NCBI RefSeq assembly: GCF_002934625.1
Contig: NZ_PTJD01000007.1
Coordinates: 205,198 to 269,197 of the forward strand
DNA: 64,000 nt
Source of the DNA: Kineococcus xinjiangensis
GTDB taxonomy: Bacteria > Actinomycetota > Actinomycetes > Actinomycetales > Kineococcaceae
Direction: 5' to 3'
Each line of letters starts with the position of its first letter. Within the stretch, counting starts at the first letter, position 1. Shown here piece by piece: positions 1 to 8,240 of this stretch. Both the position numbers and the translations under genes were made by a program. The notes beneath the pieces were generated by a model that made no database searches, was not told the DNA's origin, and was given only the letters and a program-made list of their open reading frames with translations.

Positions 1-217
1 CCGCACCGCGGGCCCCGCACCCGACCCCCTGCGCCGCAGCCGAGCGCGTCGCACGGACGGGGCGCAGGCGCCGTCCCACCGTGGCCACGGTCCGAGACGG
101 GATCGTTGCCCTCCGTTCGGGGCAGTCACAGCGCCGGTGTCGGCGCCTGCGGCTACTGTCGCTTGCAGGGCCGCGGTCACACAGGCCGCCGGCGACGGAC
201 AGCACCAGGGGGCAGCC
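1..217. other. Intergenic region upstream of pup
   Basis: I see no convincing gene here. In related genomes the Pup deamidase gene dop precedes pup, but no Dop-like protein is readable in these bases, so it would lie outside the window. A possible -10 box for pup, TACTGT, lies at 154-159, without a clear -35. Confidence 0.4.
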
Positions 218-406
218 GTGCCTGCACACGAGCAGCAGCGACCTCACCGCCGCGAGGACGAGCCGGAGGAGCTCGAGACCGCGCCCACCGCGCAGACGAG
301 CACCCACGACGAGGACGTCGACGCGCTCCTCGACGAGATCGACGACGTGCTGGAGACCAACTCCGAGGAGTTCGTCCGCGGCTTCGTGCAGAAGGGCGGG
401 CAGTAG
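218..406 (+). CDS. pup: Prokaryotic ubiquitin-like protein Pup
   Basis: A 62-residue small protein modifier. It is ligated through its C-terminal residue to lysines of target proteins and so marks them for the proteasome in the cytoplasm. The sequence is rich in Glu and Asp, has the acidic helical segment DEDVDALLDEIDDVLE, and ends in the diagnostic FVQKGGQ. The final Gln means it must first be deamidated to Glu by Dop, which is not in this window. I chose the GTG start because AGGGGG (207-212) lies 5 bases upstream and because Pup proteins are about 64 residues; an ATG further upstream would give 89. The usual downstream partner prcB is displaced to 9355 by a carbohydrate gene cluster. Confidence 0.95.
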   Translation: MPAHEQQRPHRREDEPEELETAPTAQTSTHDEDVDALLDEIDDVLETNSEEFVRGFVQKGGQ

Positions 407-428
407 CCGCACCCGCCGCGGCCCGCGC

Positions 429-2837
429 TCAGCCCCGCGGGCGCCGCACCGCCACCCGCACCAGCCGGCGGTCGGCCGTGGTGACGGCGTGGGCCGCGCC
501 GGTGAGTTCCACCTCGGCCTCCGCGTCGACGCGGGAGCAGTCCGGGCCCAGCAGGAGCCGGACCCGGCCCGGCTCCACCGTCCGCCGCAGCGCCCGGTCG
601 CTGGCCGCCAGGCGCGAGGCGGGCACGTCGAGCTCGACCTCCGCGGACTCACCCGCGTCCAGCTCCACCCGCGCGTAGGCCAGCAGCCGCACCAGCGGGC
701 GGGTGGTGGAGCCCGTGGCGGCGCTGCCGTAGAGCTGCACCACGTCCGCTCCCGCCCGGGTTCCGGTGTTGGTGACCCGGCAGCTCACCACCACGGAGCC
801 GTCGGTCGGCACCCGCGCCGCCGCCACGCCCAGCAGCGAGCGCTCGAAGGACGTGTAGGACAGCCCGTGCCCGAACGGCAGCGGCGGGGCGGTGTCCAGG
901 TTGCTCACCGGGCTCGCCGCGCCGAGCCGGGGGTGCAGGTAGCTGTAGGGCTGCGCGCCGGCGGAGCGCGGCAGGCTCAGCGGCAGCCGCCCCGAGGGGT
1001 TGACCCGCCCCGAGAGCACGCCGGCCACGGCGGCGGCGCCCTCCTCGCCGGGGAAGAACGCCTGCACGACGGCGGCGGCGCGCCCCAGCAGCGGCCCCAC
1101 CGCGTAGGGCCGCCCGGTCAGCAGCACCAGCACCACCGGCGTGCCGGTGTCCAGCACCTCCTCCACGAGCCGCTGCTGCACGCCGGGCAGGCGCAGGTCG
1201 TCGGTGTCGCAGCCCTCCCCGGAGGTGCCGCGACCGAACAGTCCCGCCCGGTCGCCGGCGACCACGACGGCGACGTCGGCCGAGGCGGCGGCGGCCACCG
1301 CCGCCGCGATGCCGGAGGGGTCGTCGCCGTCGACGGTGCAGCCGGGCACGTGCTCCAGCGTCGCCCCGGGCAGCTCGGCCCGCAGTGCCTCCAGCACGGT
1401 GGGGGCGTGCAGGCGGGCGGGCACCTGCGGATGCTGGTCGAGGACGTGGTTGACGAAGCTGTAGCAGCCGAACAGTGCCGCCTGCGCGTCGGCGTTGGGG
1501 CCGAGCACCGCCACCCGCGCAGCCGCGCCGCCGGCCGAGCCCGCGCCCAGCGGCAGGGTCCCGTCGTTGGACAGCAGCACCACCGAGCGGTCGGCGAGTT
1601 CCGCGGCCAGCGCCCGGTGCCCCGGCGGGTCGAGGTCGAAGGGCCCGGCCGGGGTGGGGTCGTAGCCGGGGTCGAGCAGCCCGAGGGCCGCCTTCTGCCG
1701 CAGCACCCGGCGCACCGCGCGGTCCACCAGCGCCTCCGGCACCCGCCCTGAGCGCACCCGCTCCGCCAGCGGCTCCAGGTAGGCACTGCCCGTGGGCAGC
1801 TCCACGTCGATGCCGGCGGCCAGCGCCTGCGCGGCGGCGTCACCGAGGTCGGCGGCCACCGCGTGCAGGGTGTGCAGGAACGCGACGGAGAAGTAGTCGG
1901 CGACCACGGTGCCGGTGAAGCCCCACCGCTCGCGCAGCACCCCGGTGAGCAGGTCGGCGTCGGTGGCCGCGGGCAGCCCGTCCACCTCGGCGTAGGAGTT
2001 CATCACCGACTGCGCGCCCGCGTCGAGGACGGCCATCTCGAACGGGGGCAGCAGCACGTCGGCCACCTCGCGCGGCCCGGCGTGCACGGGGGCGAGGTTG
2101 CGCCCGGCGCGGGAGGCGGAGTAGCCGACGAAGTGCTTCAGCGTGGCGACGACCCCGCTGGACTGCAGGCCGCGCACGTAGGCGGCCCCGATCGTGCCCA
2201 CGACGTAGGGGTCCTCGGAGATGCACTCCTCCACCCGGCCCCAGCGGGCGTCGCGGACCACGTCGAGGACCGGGGCGAGCCCCTGGTGCACGCCCAGGCC
2301 GCGCATGCTCTCCCCGACGGCCGCCGCCATGCGCTCGACGAGGTCGGGGGAGAAGGAGGCCCCCCACGCCGGCGGCGCCGGGAACGTCGTGGCCTGCCAG
2401 GCCGCCAGCCCCGTCAGGCACTCCTCGTGCACCAGCGCCGGGATGCCGAGGCGGGTGTTCGCCTGCAGCCACCGCTGCCGCTGCGCCAGCAGCGCCGCCC
2501 CCGCGCCAGGCTCCACCGGCGCCGTGCCGAAGGGGCGGGTCAGCTGGCCCAGCCCCTCGCGGGCGAAGGACGTGAAGCGCTCGTCGGCGGAGCCGTCCTG
2601 CCCGGCGCCCATGGCCGCGGCCATCGGGGCGACGTCGCCGTCGGAGCCGTCCTCCTCGCGCAGCCACAGCCCGACGAGCTGGGCGAGCTTCTCCTCCACG
2701 CTCATGCGGGCGAGGAGGTCGTCCACGAGCCGCTGCGACGCGGCGTCGGCTCCGGGAACCGTCGGCGCGGGCTCCGTCGGCGCGGGGCTCGGCACGGCGG
2801 GGGTCGAGGGGGCGGGCGGGTCGAGCTGGGTGGTCAC
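429..2837 (-). CDS. Glycoside hydrolase family 3 (beta-glucosidase/beta-xylosidase type)
   Basis: An 802-residue protein with the usual GH3 order: an N-terminal TIM barrel (about 40-370), a C-terminal alpha/beta sandwich (about 410-620) and a fibronectin-III-like end domain. The segment VVADYFSV holds the likely nucleophile Asp314; the active-site-type segments LVHEECLTG and KHFVGYS are also visible. It should release terminal sugars from beta-linked glycosides. No signal peptide is apparent, so it probably works on imported oligosaccharides. The GTG start at 2837 follows GAGAGGACG; an upstream extension in the same frame is low-quality Arg/Pro-rich sequence. It is the last gene of the sugar cluster. 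The exact substrate cannot be read from the sequence. Confidence 0.9.
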   Translation of the reverse strand: MTTQLDPPAPSTPAVPSPAPTEPAPTVPGADAASQRLVDDLLARMSVEEKLAQLVGLWLREEDGSDGDVAPMAAAMGAGQDGSADERFTSFAREGLGQLTRPFGTAPVEPGAGAALLAQRQRWLQANTRLGIPALVHEECLTGLAAWQATTFPAPPAWGASFSPDLVERMAAAVGESMRGLGVHQGLAPVLDVVRDARWGRVEECISEDPYVVGTIGAAYVRGLQSSGVVATLKHFVGYSASRAGRNLAPVHAGPREVADVLLPPFEMAVLDAGAQSVMNSYAEVDGLPAATDADLLTGVLRERWGFTGTVVADYFSVAFLHTLHAVAADLGDAAAQALAAGIDVELPTGSAYLEPLAERVRSGRVPEALVDRAVRRVLRQKAALGLLDPGYDPTPAGPFDLDPPGHRALAAELADRSVVLLSNDGTLPLGAGSAGGAAARVAVLGPNADAQAALFGCYSFVNHVLDQHPQVPARLHAPTVLEALRAELPGATLEHVPGCTVDGDDPSGIAAAVAAAASADVAVVVAGDRAGLFGRGTSGEGCDTDDLRLPGVQQRLVEEVLDTGTPVVLVLLTGRPYAVGPLLGRAAAVVQAFFPGEEGAAAVAGVLSGRVNPSGRLPLSLPRSAGAQPYSYLHPRLGAASPVSNLDTAPPLPFGHGLSYTSFERSLLGVAAARVPTDGSVVVSCRVTNTGTRAGADVVQLYGSAATGSTTRPLVRLLAYARVELDAGESAEVELDVPASRLAASDRALRRTVEPGRVRLLLGPDCSRVDAEAEVELTGAAHAVTTADRRLVRVAVRRPRG

Positions 2838-2952
2838 GGGACGTCCTCTCGTCGGCGGCGCGCGGGCGCGCCGCGCGGCTGGCCGGGCGCGGGTGGTCGG
2901 GCCGGGGTGCTGGAGCCGGGCGGGTCGGGCGGGCCCGGAGTGCGGGCCCCCG

Positions 2953-4125
2953 TCAGGCGGCGCTCGCCGGTGCGGCCGCGTGCAGCTCCCGCAGGGGCAC
3001 CGGGTCCGGACGCTCGCAGGTGCCGGCGACGTCCACCCGCCGCCCCCGCGCGGCGGAGTCCAGCAGCGACTCCAGGACGTCGAGCACGTGCAGCCCGACC
3101 CGTCCGCTCGCTCGCGGCTCCCGCCGGGTGCGCTCGGCCAGGTCCAGCAGCCCGATCCCGCGCCCGCCCGCGCGGTACCCCGCACTCACCGGCACCAGCT
3201 GCCAGCCGTCCCCGCCGAGGGGGTGCAGCAGCACGTCCCCGTCGAAGTGGTTCGGGTCGGGCACCACCAGGGAGCCGCGCTCGCCGTGCACCTCGATGCT
3301 GGAGCCGCGCGTGGCGACCGCGTCGAAGCTCATGACGAGGGTGGACAGCGCCCCGCTCGCGTGGGTGAGCACCCCGGTGACGTGGGTGTCGGTGGTGACG
3401 GGGACGCGCTCCCCGGCGCGCGGGCCCCGGCCGATCGTGCGGCTGGTCCGGGTGTGCGAGGCCGCCCCCACCGCCGAGACCACGGGCCCGAGCAGGCTCA
3501 CCAGGGCGCTGACGTAGTACGGGCCCATGTCCAGCAGCGGCCCGCCGCCGGGGGCGTAGTAGAAGTCCGGGTCCGGGTGCCAGCGTTCGTGCCCGGGGGT
3601 CAGCATCGTCGCCGTGGCCGCCACCGGCGCCCCGAGGAGGCCGTCGTCGAGGACACGGCGCGCCGTCTGCAGCCCGCTGCCGAGCACGGTGTCCGGCGCG
3701 CAGCCCAGCCGCACCCCGGCCGCCTCCGCCGCCGCCACCACCCTCGCCGCCTCGGCGGTCGTGGCCGCCAGCGGCTTCTCGCCGTAGACGTCGCGGCCCG
3801 CGGCGATCGCGGCCAGCGCCACCTCCGCGTGGGCCGCGGGGACGGTCAGGTTCAGCACGACGTCGACGTCGTCGGCGGCCAGCAGGTCGGCGATGCCCAG
3901 CGCGCGCACGCCCGGGTGGGCGGCGGCCACCGCCTGCGCGCGCGCGGGGTCGAGGTCGGCCGCGGCCGTGACCGCCAGTTCCGGCAGCCGCGCCAGCGTC
4001 GCCAGGTACTGGGTGCTGATGTGCCCGCAGCCCACGATCCCCACCCGCAGCGGCCCGGCGTCCGCGGTGGTGTCGGGCGCGCTGTCGTGCGTGGTGTCGT
4101 GCGCGTGGTTCAGCGGCTGGCCCAC
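2953..4125 (-). CDS. Gfo/Idh/MocA family NAD(P)-dependent oxidoreductase
   Basis: A 390-residue protein with an N-terminal Rossmann fold (GIVGCGHIS, residues 29-37) and the EKP motif (116-118) typical of this family, followed by the alpha/beta C-terminal domain. Such enzymes oxidise or reduce sugar hydroxyls. The GTG start at 4125 sits 6 bases after GAGAGGGG and overlaps the end of the ThuA-like gene, so translation is probably coupled. Next to a ThuA-like protein it recalls the ThuA/ThuB pair of alpha-proteobacterial disaccharide catabolism, where the family member acts on the 3-position of a glucoside. Its role here, in processing an imported glycoside, is inference. Confidence 0.88.
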   Translation of the reverse strand: MGQPLNHAHDTTHDSAPDTTADAGPLRVGIVGCGHISTQYLATLARLPELAVTAAADLDPARAQAVAAAHPGVRALGIADLLAADDVDVVLNLTVPAAHAEVALAAIAAGRDVYGEKPLAATTAEAARVVAAAEAAGVRLGCAPDTVLGSGLQTARRVLDDGLLGAPVAATATMLTPGHERWHPDPDFYYAPGGGPLLDMGPYYVSALVSLLGPVVSAVGAASHTRTSRTIGRGPRAGERVPVTTDTHVTGVLTHASGALSTLVMSFDAVATRGSSIEVHGERGSLVVPDPNHFDGDVLLHPLGGDGWQLVPVSAGYRAGGRGIGLLDLAERTRREPRASGRVGLHVLDVLESLLDSAARGRRVDVAGTCERPDPVPLRELHAAAPASAA

Positions 4126-4826
4126 AGCAGGCCCCTCTCGACGATGGTGCGCACGCTGGGGTGCTGGAGGACCTCCACGCGGTGCCCGGGGGTGCAGACG
4201 AACACCCGCCCGCGGCCCCAGCGCCGCGTCCACACCGCCGGGGAGGTGACGGGACGGTGCCAGGGGTCCCACGGTCGCACCGCCTGCGTGGTGGTGGCGA
4301 GGACGTCGACGTAGTCGTCGGAGAGCACCCAGTACTGCTCCGTCACGAGCTCGAAGTCGGCCAGGCCCGCGGTGACGGGGTGGGCCGCGCCCTCGGCGGT
4401 GATCTCCACGCGGTGGGGCACGTCGTTGTCGTCCATCCCCCCGGTGCGCTCCTCCGGCGCCCGGCCCGGGTGGCAGGCGAACTGCCCCCCGACCAGGTGC
4501 AGGTAGTCGGAGGAGGCGCGGTAGGAGTCGGCGATGCCGCCGTGCCAGCCGGCCAGGCCCGTGCCCGCCTCCACGGCGGCCGTCAGCCCGGCGAGCTCCT
4601 CCCGCTCGATGGTGGACATCGTCACGCACTGCACGACGAGGTCCGTGGCCGCCATGACGGCGGGGTCGGCGTACACCGTCGGGGAGTCCTCCAGCCGCAC
4701 CTGGAAGCCGTGCGCGCGCAGGAACGGGACGAAGAGGTCGGTGGCCTCCACGGGCTGGTGGCCCTCCCAGCCGCCGCGCACCACCAGCGCCCGGCGCTGC
4801 GCGCCCCGGACGCCCGGAGCGCTCAC
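4110..4826 (-). CDS. ThuA-like protein (trehalose-utilization type)
   Basis: A 238-residue protein of the ThuA/class I glutamine-amidotransferase-like fold. Family features include the opening RALVVRGGWEGHQP, the mid-protein GLAGWHGGIADSY and GGQFACHPG. ThuA proteins accompany Gfo/Idh/MocA oxidoreductases in sugar operons, but their exact reaction is poorly defined. The start GTG overlaps the stop of the preceding permease (GTGA), a coupled arrangement, and the end overlaps the oxidoreductase start. No catalytic cysteine call is made. Confidence 0.85.
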   Translation of the reverse strand: MSAPGVRGAQRRALVVRGGWEGHQPVEATDLFVPFLRAHGFQVRLEDSPTVYADPAVMAATDLVVQCVTMSTIEREELAGLTAAVEAGTGLAGWHGGIADSYRASSDYLHLVGGQFACHPGRAPEERTGGMDDNDVPHRVEITAEGAAHPVTAGLADFELVTEQYWVLSDDYVDVLATTTQAVRPWDPWHRPVTSPAVWTRRWGRGRVFVCTPGHRVEVLQHPSVRTIVERGLLWASR

Positions 4827-5710
4827 TTGCTGAACCCGGCGGTGAGACCCGCGACGAGCTGGCGGCGGCCGATGACGTAGAGCACCAGCACCGGCAGCGT
4901 CGAGAGCACCACGGCGGCCAGCGTCGCCGGGACGTTGACCTGGTACTGCCCCTGGAACGCCGACAGCGCCAGCGGCAGGACGCGCTTGTCCGGGCTCTGG
5001 GTGAGGACCAGCGGCAGCAGGAAGCTGTTCCACACCTGCAGGCCGTTGTAGATCGACACCGTGACGATCGCGGGCCTGGTCAGCGGGAACGCCAGGCGCC
5101 ACGCGGTGCTCCACTCGCTGCAGCCGTCCAGCCGCATCGACTCGAACAGCTCGTTCGGCACGTCGCGGATGAAGTTGGTCAGGATCAGCACCGTCAGCGG
5201 GACGGCGAAGGCGATGGACGGCAGGATCAGCGCCATCAGCGTGTCGTAGAGCTCGAGCCTGATGATGATGAGGTAGACGGGGATGATGGTGGCCTGCAGC
5301 GGGATCGCGAGCCCCATGAGGAAGAGGGCGTTGACCCCCCGCAGGAACCTGCCCCCGCCGCGCACGATGGCGAACGCGGCCATGAAGGACATGAGCACCG
5401 CCGGGGCCACCGTGCCCCCCGTGACGATGACGCTGTTGAGGAAGTAGCGCAGGAAGTCCGACTCCAGCACCTGCCGGTAGGCGCCGAGCGTCGGCGACGT
5501 CGGCGGTGCCAGCGGGTTGGAGGCGAAGTACTCCGCCTGCGGCTTGAAGGTCGTGATCACCAGCCAGTAGACGGGGACGATGATGACCGCGAGCCACAGC
5601 CAGCCGAAGAGGCCACCGAGCCAGTTGCGCTCGCGGACCCTGCCACCACCGGCGGCGACCGGGGCGGGTGGGGCGGGGCGGCGGGTGGACGGGGGAGCGG
5701 TGGTCGCCAT
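4823..5710 (-). CDS. ABC sugar transporter permease, MalG/GanQ type
   Basis: A 295-residue inner-membrane permease with about six transmembrane segments after a Pro/Ala-rich cytoplasmic start. The EAA-like loop ESMRLDGCSEWSTAW couples to an ATPase. It is the second permease of a CUT1-type carbohydrate importer and begins 1 base after the stop of the first permease. No ATP-binding subunit is encoded in the cluster; CUT1 systems in actinobacteria often share an MsiK-type ATPase encoded elsewhere. Confidence 0.93.
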   Translation of the reverse strand: MATTAPPSTRRPAPPAPVAAGGGRVRERNWLGGLFGWLWLAVIIVPVYWLVITTFKPQAEYFASNPLAPPTSPTLGAYRQVLESDFLRYFLNSVIVTGGTVAPAVLMSFMAAFAIVRGGGRFLRGVNALFLMGLAIPLQATIIPVYLIIIRLELYDTLMALILPSIAFAVPLTVLILTNFIRDVPNELFESMRLDGCSEWSTAWRLAFPLTRPAIVTVSIYNGLQVWNSFLLPLVLTQSPDKRVLPLALSAFQGQYQVNVPATLAAVVLSTLPVLVLYVIGRRQLVAGLTAGFSK

Positions 5711-5711
5711 C

Positions 5712-6662
5712 TCAGGCCCCTTCCAGCTGGCTGGCGCCGGCGTCGCGGCCCCCGAGGCGCTGCAGCCCCAGGGCGAGCAGCAGCCCGACGGCGACGAGGA
5801 TCACGGCGATGACGCTGGCCAGGCCCATCTGGCTGGCCCGGAACCCGCGCACGTACATGTCGAGGGCGAGGACGCGGGTCGCGTCGCCGGGCCCGCCCGC
5901 GGTGAGCACCCAGATGAGGTCGAAGAAGGTCAGCGACCCCACGACCATCAGCGTCGACGACGTGATGATCGTGTACTTCAGCTGCGGCAGCGTGATCGAG
6001 AAGAACTGCCGCACCTTCCCCGCGCCGTCGATCTGGGCGGCTTCGTACATCGACGCCGGGATCTGGCGCACCCCGCCCTGGTAGATGAGGGAGTGGAACG
6101 GCACGAACTGCCAGGAGACGATGAAGACGACGACCGCGAGGGCGAGGGTGGGGTCGCCCAGCCAGTTCTGCCGCAGGACGTCGAGGCCGAGGCCCGCGCC
6201 GATGCCGAAGTTCGGGTCGAGCAGCGCCTTGTAGACGATGGCGACGGCGGCCGAGCTCAGCAGCAGCGGGATGAAGTACAGCACGGCGAGGAAGGCCCGG
6301 TAGCGCTGCCGGCCGGCGGTGAAGACGCCGATGAGCAGGCTGACCGGTGTCTGGAACAACCACGACAGCGCCATCACGAGGAACGTCACCCACAGGGCGT
6401 GCAGCAGCCCGGGGTCGGCGAGCACCGCCCGCCAGCTGGTGAGGCCGGTGAAGGTGATGTCGCCGATGCCGCTCCAGGAGGTGAAGCTGAGGACGAGCAC
6501 CCCGACGAGCGGGACGATGCCGAAGGCGATGAAGAAGAGCAGCGCGGGCAGCACCAGCCACACCAGCGAGCCGGTGCGGCGCCCGGTCGCCGTGACCGGG
6601 GCTGCCGGGACCGGCGGGATCGCACCGACCCCGCCGGTCGCCACGGGAGCGGCGCTGCTCAC
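5712..6662 (-). CDS. ABC sugar transporter permease, MalF/UgpA type
   Basis: A 316-residue permease with six predicted membrane segments and the EAA loop EAAQIDGAGKVRQFFSITLP. It pairs with the MalG-type permease downstream to form the transmembrane channel of a sugar importer. The GTG start at 6662 overlaps the stop of the binding-protein gene. A longer frame exists upstream but is Arg-rich shadow sequence on the binding-protein gene. Confidence 0.93.
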   Translation of the reverse strand: MSSAAPVATGGVGAIPPVPAAPVTATGRRTGSLVWLVLPALLFFIAFGIVPLVGVLVLSFTSWSGIGDITFTGLTSWRAVLADPGLLHALWVTFLVMALSWLFQTPVSLLIGVFTAGRQRYRAFLAVLYFIPLLLSSAAVAIVYKALLDPNFGIGAGLGLDVLRQNWLGDPTLALAVVVFIVSWQFVPFHSLIYQGGVRQIPASMYEAAQIDGAGKVRQFFSITLPQLKYTIITSSTLMVVGSLTFFDLIWVLTAGGPGDATRVLALDMYVRGFRASQMGLASVIAVILVAVGLLLALGLQRLGGRDAGASQLEGA

Positions 6663-7990
6663 TGGCCCAGGACCGCGTTCATGTTGGCGGCGAACTCCTC
6701 GGGGGTGATGCTGAGCTGGAACAGCCGGGCGATGTTGTCGAGCAGCTCCTCGGCGGCGGCGGGGCTGAGCGCCTGGTCCCAGGACTGCTGGAACGACTTC
6801 GCGTTCAGGGCGGTCTCGTAGACCCAGGTGACCCACTCGGGGTTCTCGGAGGCGGCGAGCTGGTCCTCGATGCCCTTGAACACCGGCACCTCGCCGATGC
6901 CGATCCAGCCCTCGATGACGGCGTCGGAGGTGACGCCGTCCTTGAGGTACTGCTTCGCGATCTCCTTCTGCTCGTCGGTGGCCTCGGAGTAGATGGAGAG
7001 GTACTGCGCCGGGTTTCCGACGGTGTTGCTGGGGTCGCCCTTGCCACCGGTGACGGCGGGGAAGTTCATGTAGCCGAGGTCGCCGCCGGGGACGAACTCG
7101 CCGCCGTCGCTCTTCATGCTGCCGTACGTCCAGGTGCCGTGCAGCATCATGGCGGCCTTGTTCGTGTAGAGCAGGGCCTGATCGGCGTTCTGGTCGGCGA
7201 CGACGGAGTCGAAGCCCTCGATGAAACCTCCGGCGCGGACGAGGTCCTGGGCCATGGTGAGGGCCTCGAGGGCGTCGGGGTTCGACCACGCGTCCTCGTC
7301 GCCCTCGTAGACGGCGGTGAACAGCTCCGGGCCGCCGACGCGGTCGAAGAGGAACTCCAGCCACATCATCGTCGTCCAGCGGGACTGCCCCGCCAGCGAG
7401 ATGGGGGCGATCCCCGCCTCGTTGAAGACGGGGACGAGCGCCATCAGGTCGTCCCACGTCTTCGGCGGCTGGGCGCCGACCTGCTCGAAGAGGGGCTTGT
7501 TGTAGAAGAGGACGATCGGCGCCATGGTCTGCATGGGCATCGCGTAGATCTTGCCGTCGACGGTGCCGGCCCCCCAGGCGGAGTCGATGACCTTGGCCTT
7601 GAGGTCGGGGTTCTCCTCGAACCACGAGGTGAGGTCGTCGACCTGGCCCGCCTCGGCGTAGCCGGCCAGCGTGCCGCCGCCCCAGCCCCAGATGAGCGTC
7701 GGGGCCTGCCCGGCGCCCACCGCGGTGCGGATCTTCGTCTTGTAGTCGTCGTTGGCGAAGAACGTCGCCTCGACCCGCCCGTCGGGGTGGCTCTCGTTGA
7801 ACGTCTCCACGGCGGTCTTGCGGACGTCCTCGGCCGGCTGGCCGCTCAGGTACCAGATGCTCGCCGTGCCGGCCGAGGGCTGGCCGGGTCCGGCGGTGCC
7901 ACCGCTGCAGGCGGTGAGCGTGCCGGCGGTGAGCGGGGCCGCGAGGACGAGGCCGAGGAACGAGCGGCGGGAGGTGTTCTTGCGATCCAC
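6659..7990 (-). CDS. Extracellular sugar-binding lipoprotein of ABC importer (Tat-type signal)
   Basis: A 443-residue family 1 solute-binding protein that would capture an oligosaccharide outside the membrane. The N-terminus carries a twin-arginine stretch (NTSRRSFLGLV, Arg8-Arg9), a hydrophobic core and the lipobox LTAC with Cys28, so it looks like a Tat-exported, lipid-anchored protein; tatA and tatC lie 10 kb away. The GTG start at 7990 has GGAG 6 bases upstream. It is the first gene of the minus-strand operon and is preceded by a good promoter (8084-8112) and a LacI-type operator (8050-8061). Confidence 0.93.
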   Translation of the reverse strand: MDRKNTSRRSFLGLVLAAPLTAGTLTACSGGTAGPGQPSAGTASIWYLSGQPAEDVRKTAVETFNESHPDGRVEATFFANDDYKTKIRTAVGAGQAPTLIWGWGGGTLAGYAEAGQVDDLTSWFEENPDLKAKVIDSAWGAGTVDGKIYAMPMQTMAPIVLFYNKPLFEQVGAQPPKTWDDLMALVPVFNEAGIAPISLAGQSRWTTMMWLEFLFDRVGGPELFTAVYEGDEDAWSNPDALEALTMAQDLVRAGGFIEGFDSVVADQNADQALLYTNKAAMMLHGTWTYGSMKSDGGEFVPGGDLGYMNFPAVTGGKGDPSNTVGNPAQYLSIYSEATDEQKEIAKQYLKDGVTSDAVIEGWIGIGEVPVFKGIEDQLAASENPEWVTWVYETALNAKSFQQSWDQALSPAAAEELLDNIARLFQLSITPEEFAANMNAVLGQ

Positions 7991-8049
7991 GATGATCTCC
8001 AGAGCGTCGAGCCGCGGCGGCGCGGGTGGCGGGGGGAGCGAAGGGCGCT

Positions 8050-8061
8050 CGAAAAGTTTCG
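8050..8061. promoter_or_regulatory. Operator-like palindrome upstream of the sugar operon
   Basis: The sequence CGAAAAGTTTCG consists of 5-bp inverted arms around a 2-base centre. The identical 12-mer occurs once more in this intergenic region (8215-8226). It lies just downstream of the predicted transcription start of the binding-protein operon, where a bound LacI-family protein would block transcription. That the LacI protein encoded at 8241 binds here is inferred from position and symmetry. Confidence 0.75.
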
Positions 8062-8083
8062 CAACTTGTTCGGCGTGCGCGAG

Positions 8084-8112
8084 ACCGTACGCCGTGGCCG
8101 TGGGGGCGTCAA
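8084..8112 (-). promoter_or_regulatory. Promoter of the sugar operon
   Basis: On the minus strand TTGACG (8112-8107) and TACGGT (8089-8084) are separated by 17 bases, a near-consensus vegetative sigma promoter. The predicted start falls near 8077, about 16 bases upstream of the operator palindrome. Confidence 0.65.
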
Positions 8113-8181
8113 GGGTCGAGTGCGCAGGTGATGGGAGCGCTCTCTCGCTGGGACCGCGCCGAAACGGGCCGGCGGGTGCGC

Positions 8182-8211
8182 TTGACGGTCCGGCGCGCAG
8201 CGAGCCACACT
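8182..8211 (+). promoter_or_regulatory. Promoter of the lacI gene
   Basis: TTGACG (8182-8187) is followed after 18 bases by CACACT (8206-8211). The -10 box is weak, but the second operator palindrome (8215-8226) starts 4 bases later, as expected for an autoregulated repressor. Confidence 0.45.
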
Positions 8212-8214
8212 CGT

Positions 8215-8226
8215 CGAAAAGTTTCG
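8215..8226. promoter_or_regulatory. Operator-like palindrome at the lacI start
   Basis: This is the second copy of CGAAAAGTTTCG. Here the symmetry extends by one pair to TCGAAAAGTTTCGA. It lies between the putative lacI promoter and the AGGAGG ribosome site, which suggests autorepression. Confidence 0.75.
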
Positions 8227-8240
8227 AGCAGGAGGTCGAG

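Noticed and set aside
2221..4314. Long plus-strand frame over the GH3 and oxidoreductase genes
   Set aside because: Arg/Pro/Ser-rich shadow translation. The minus-strand frames carry complete family motifs and coupled overlaps.
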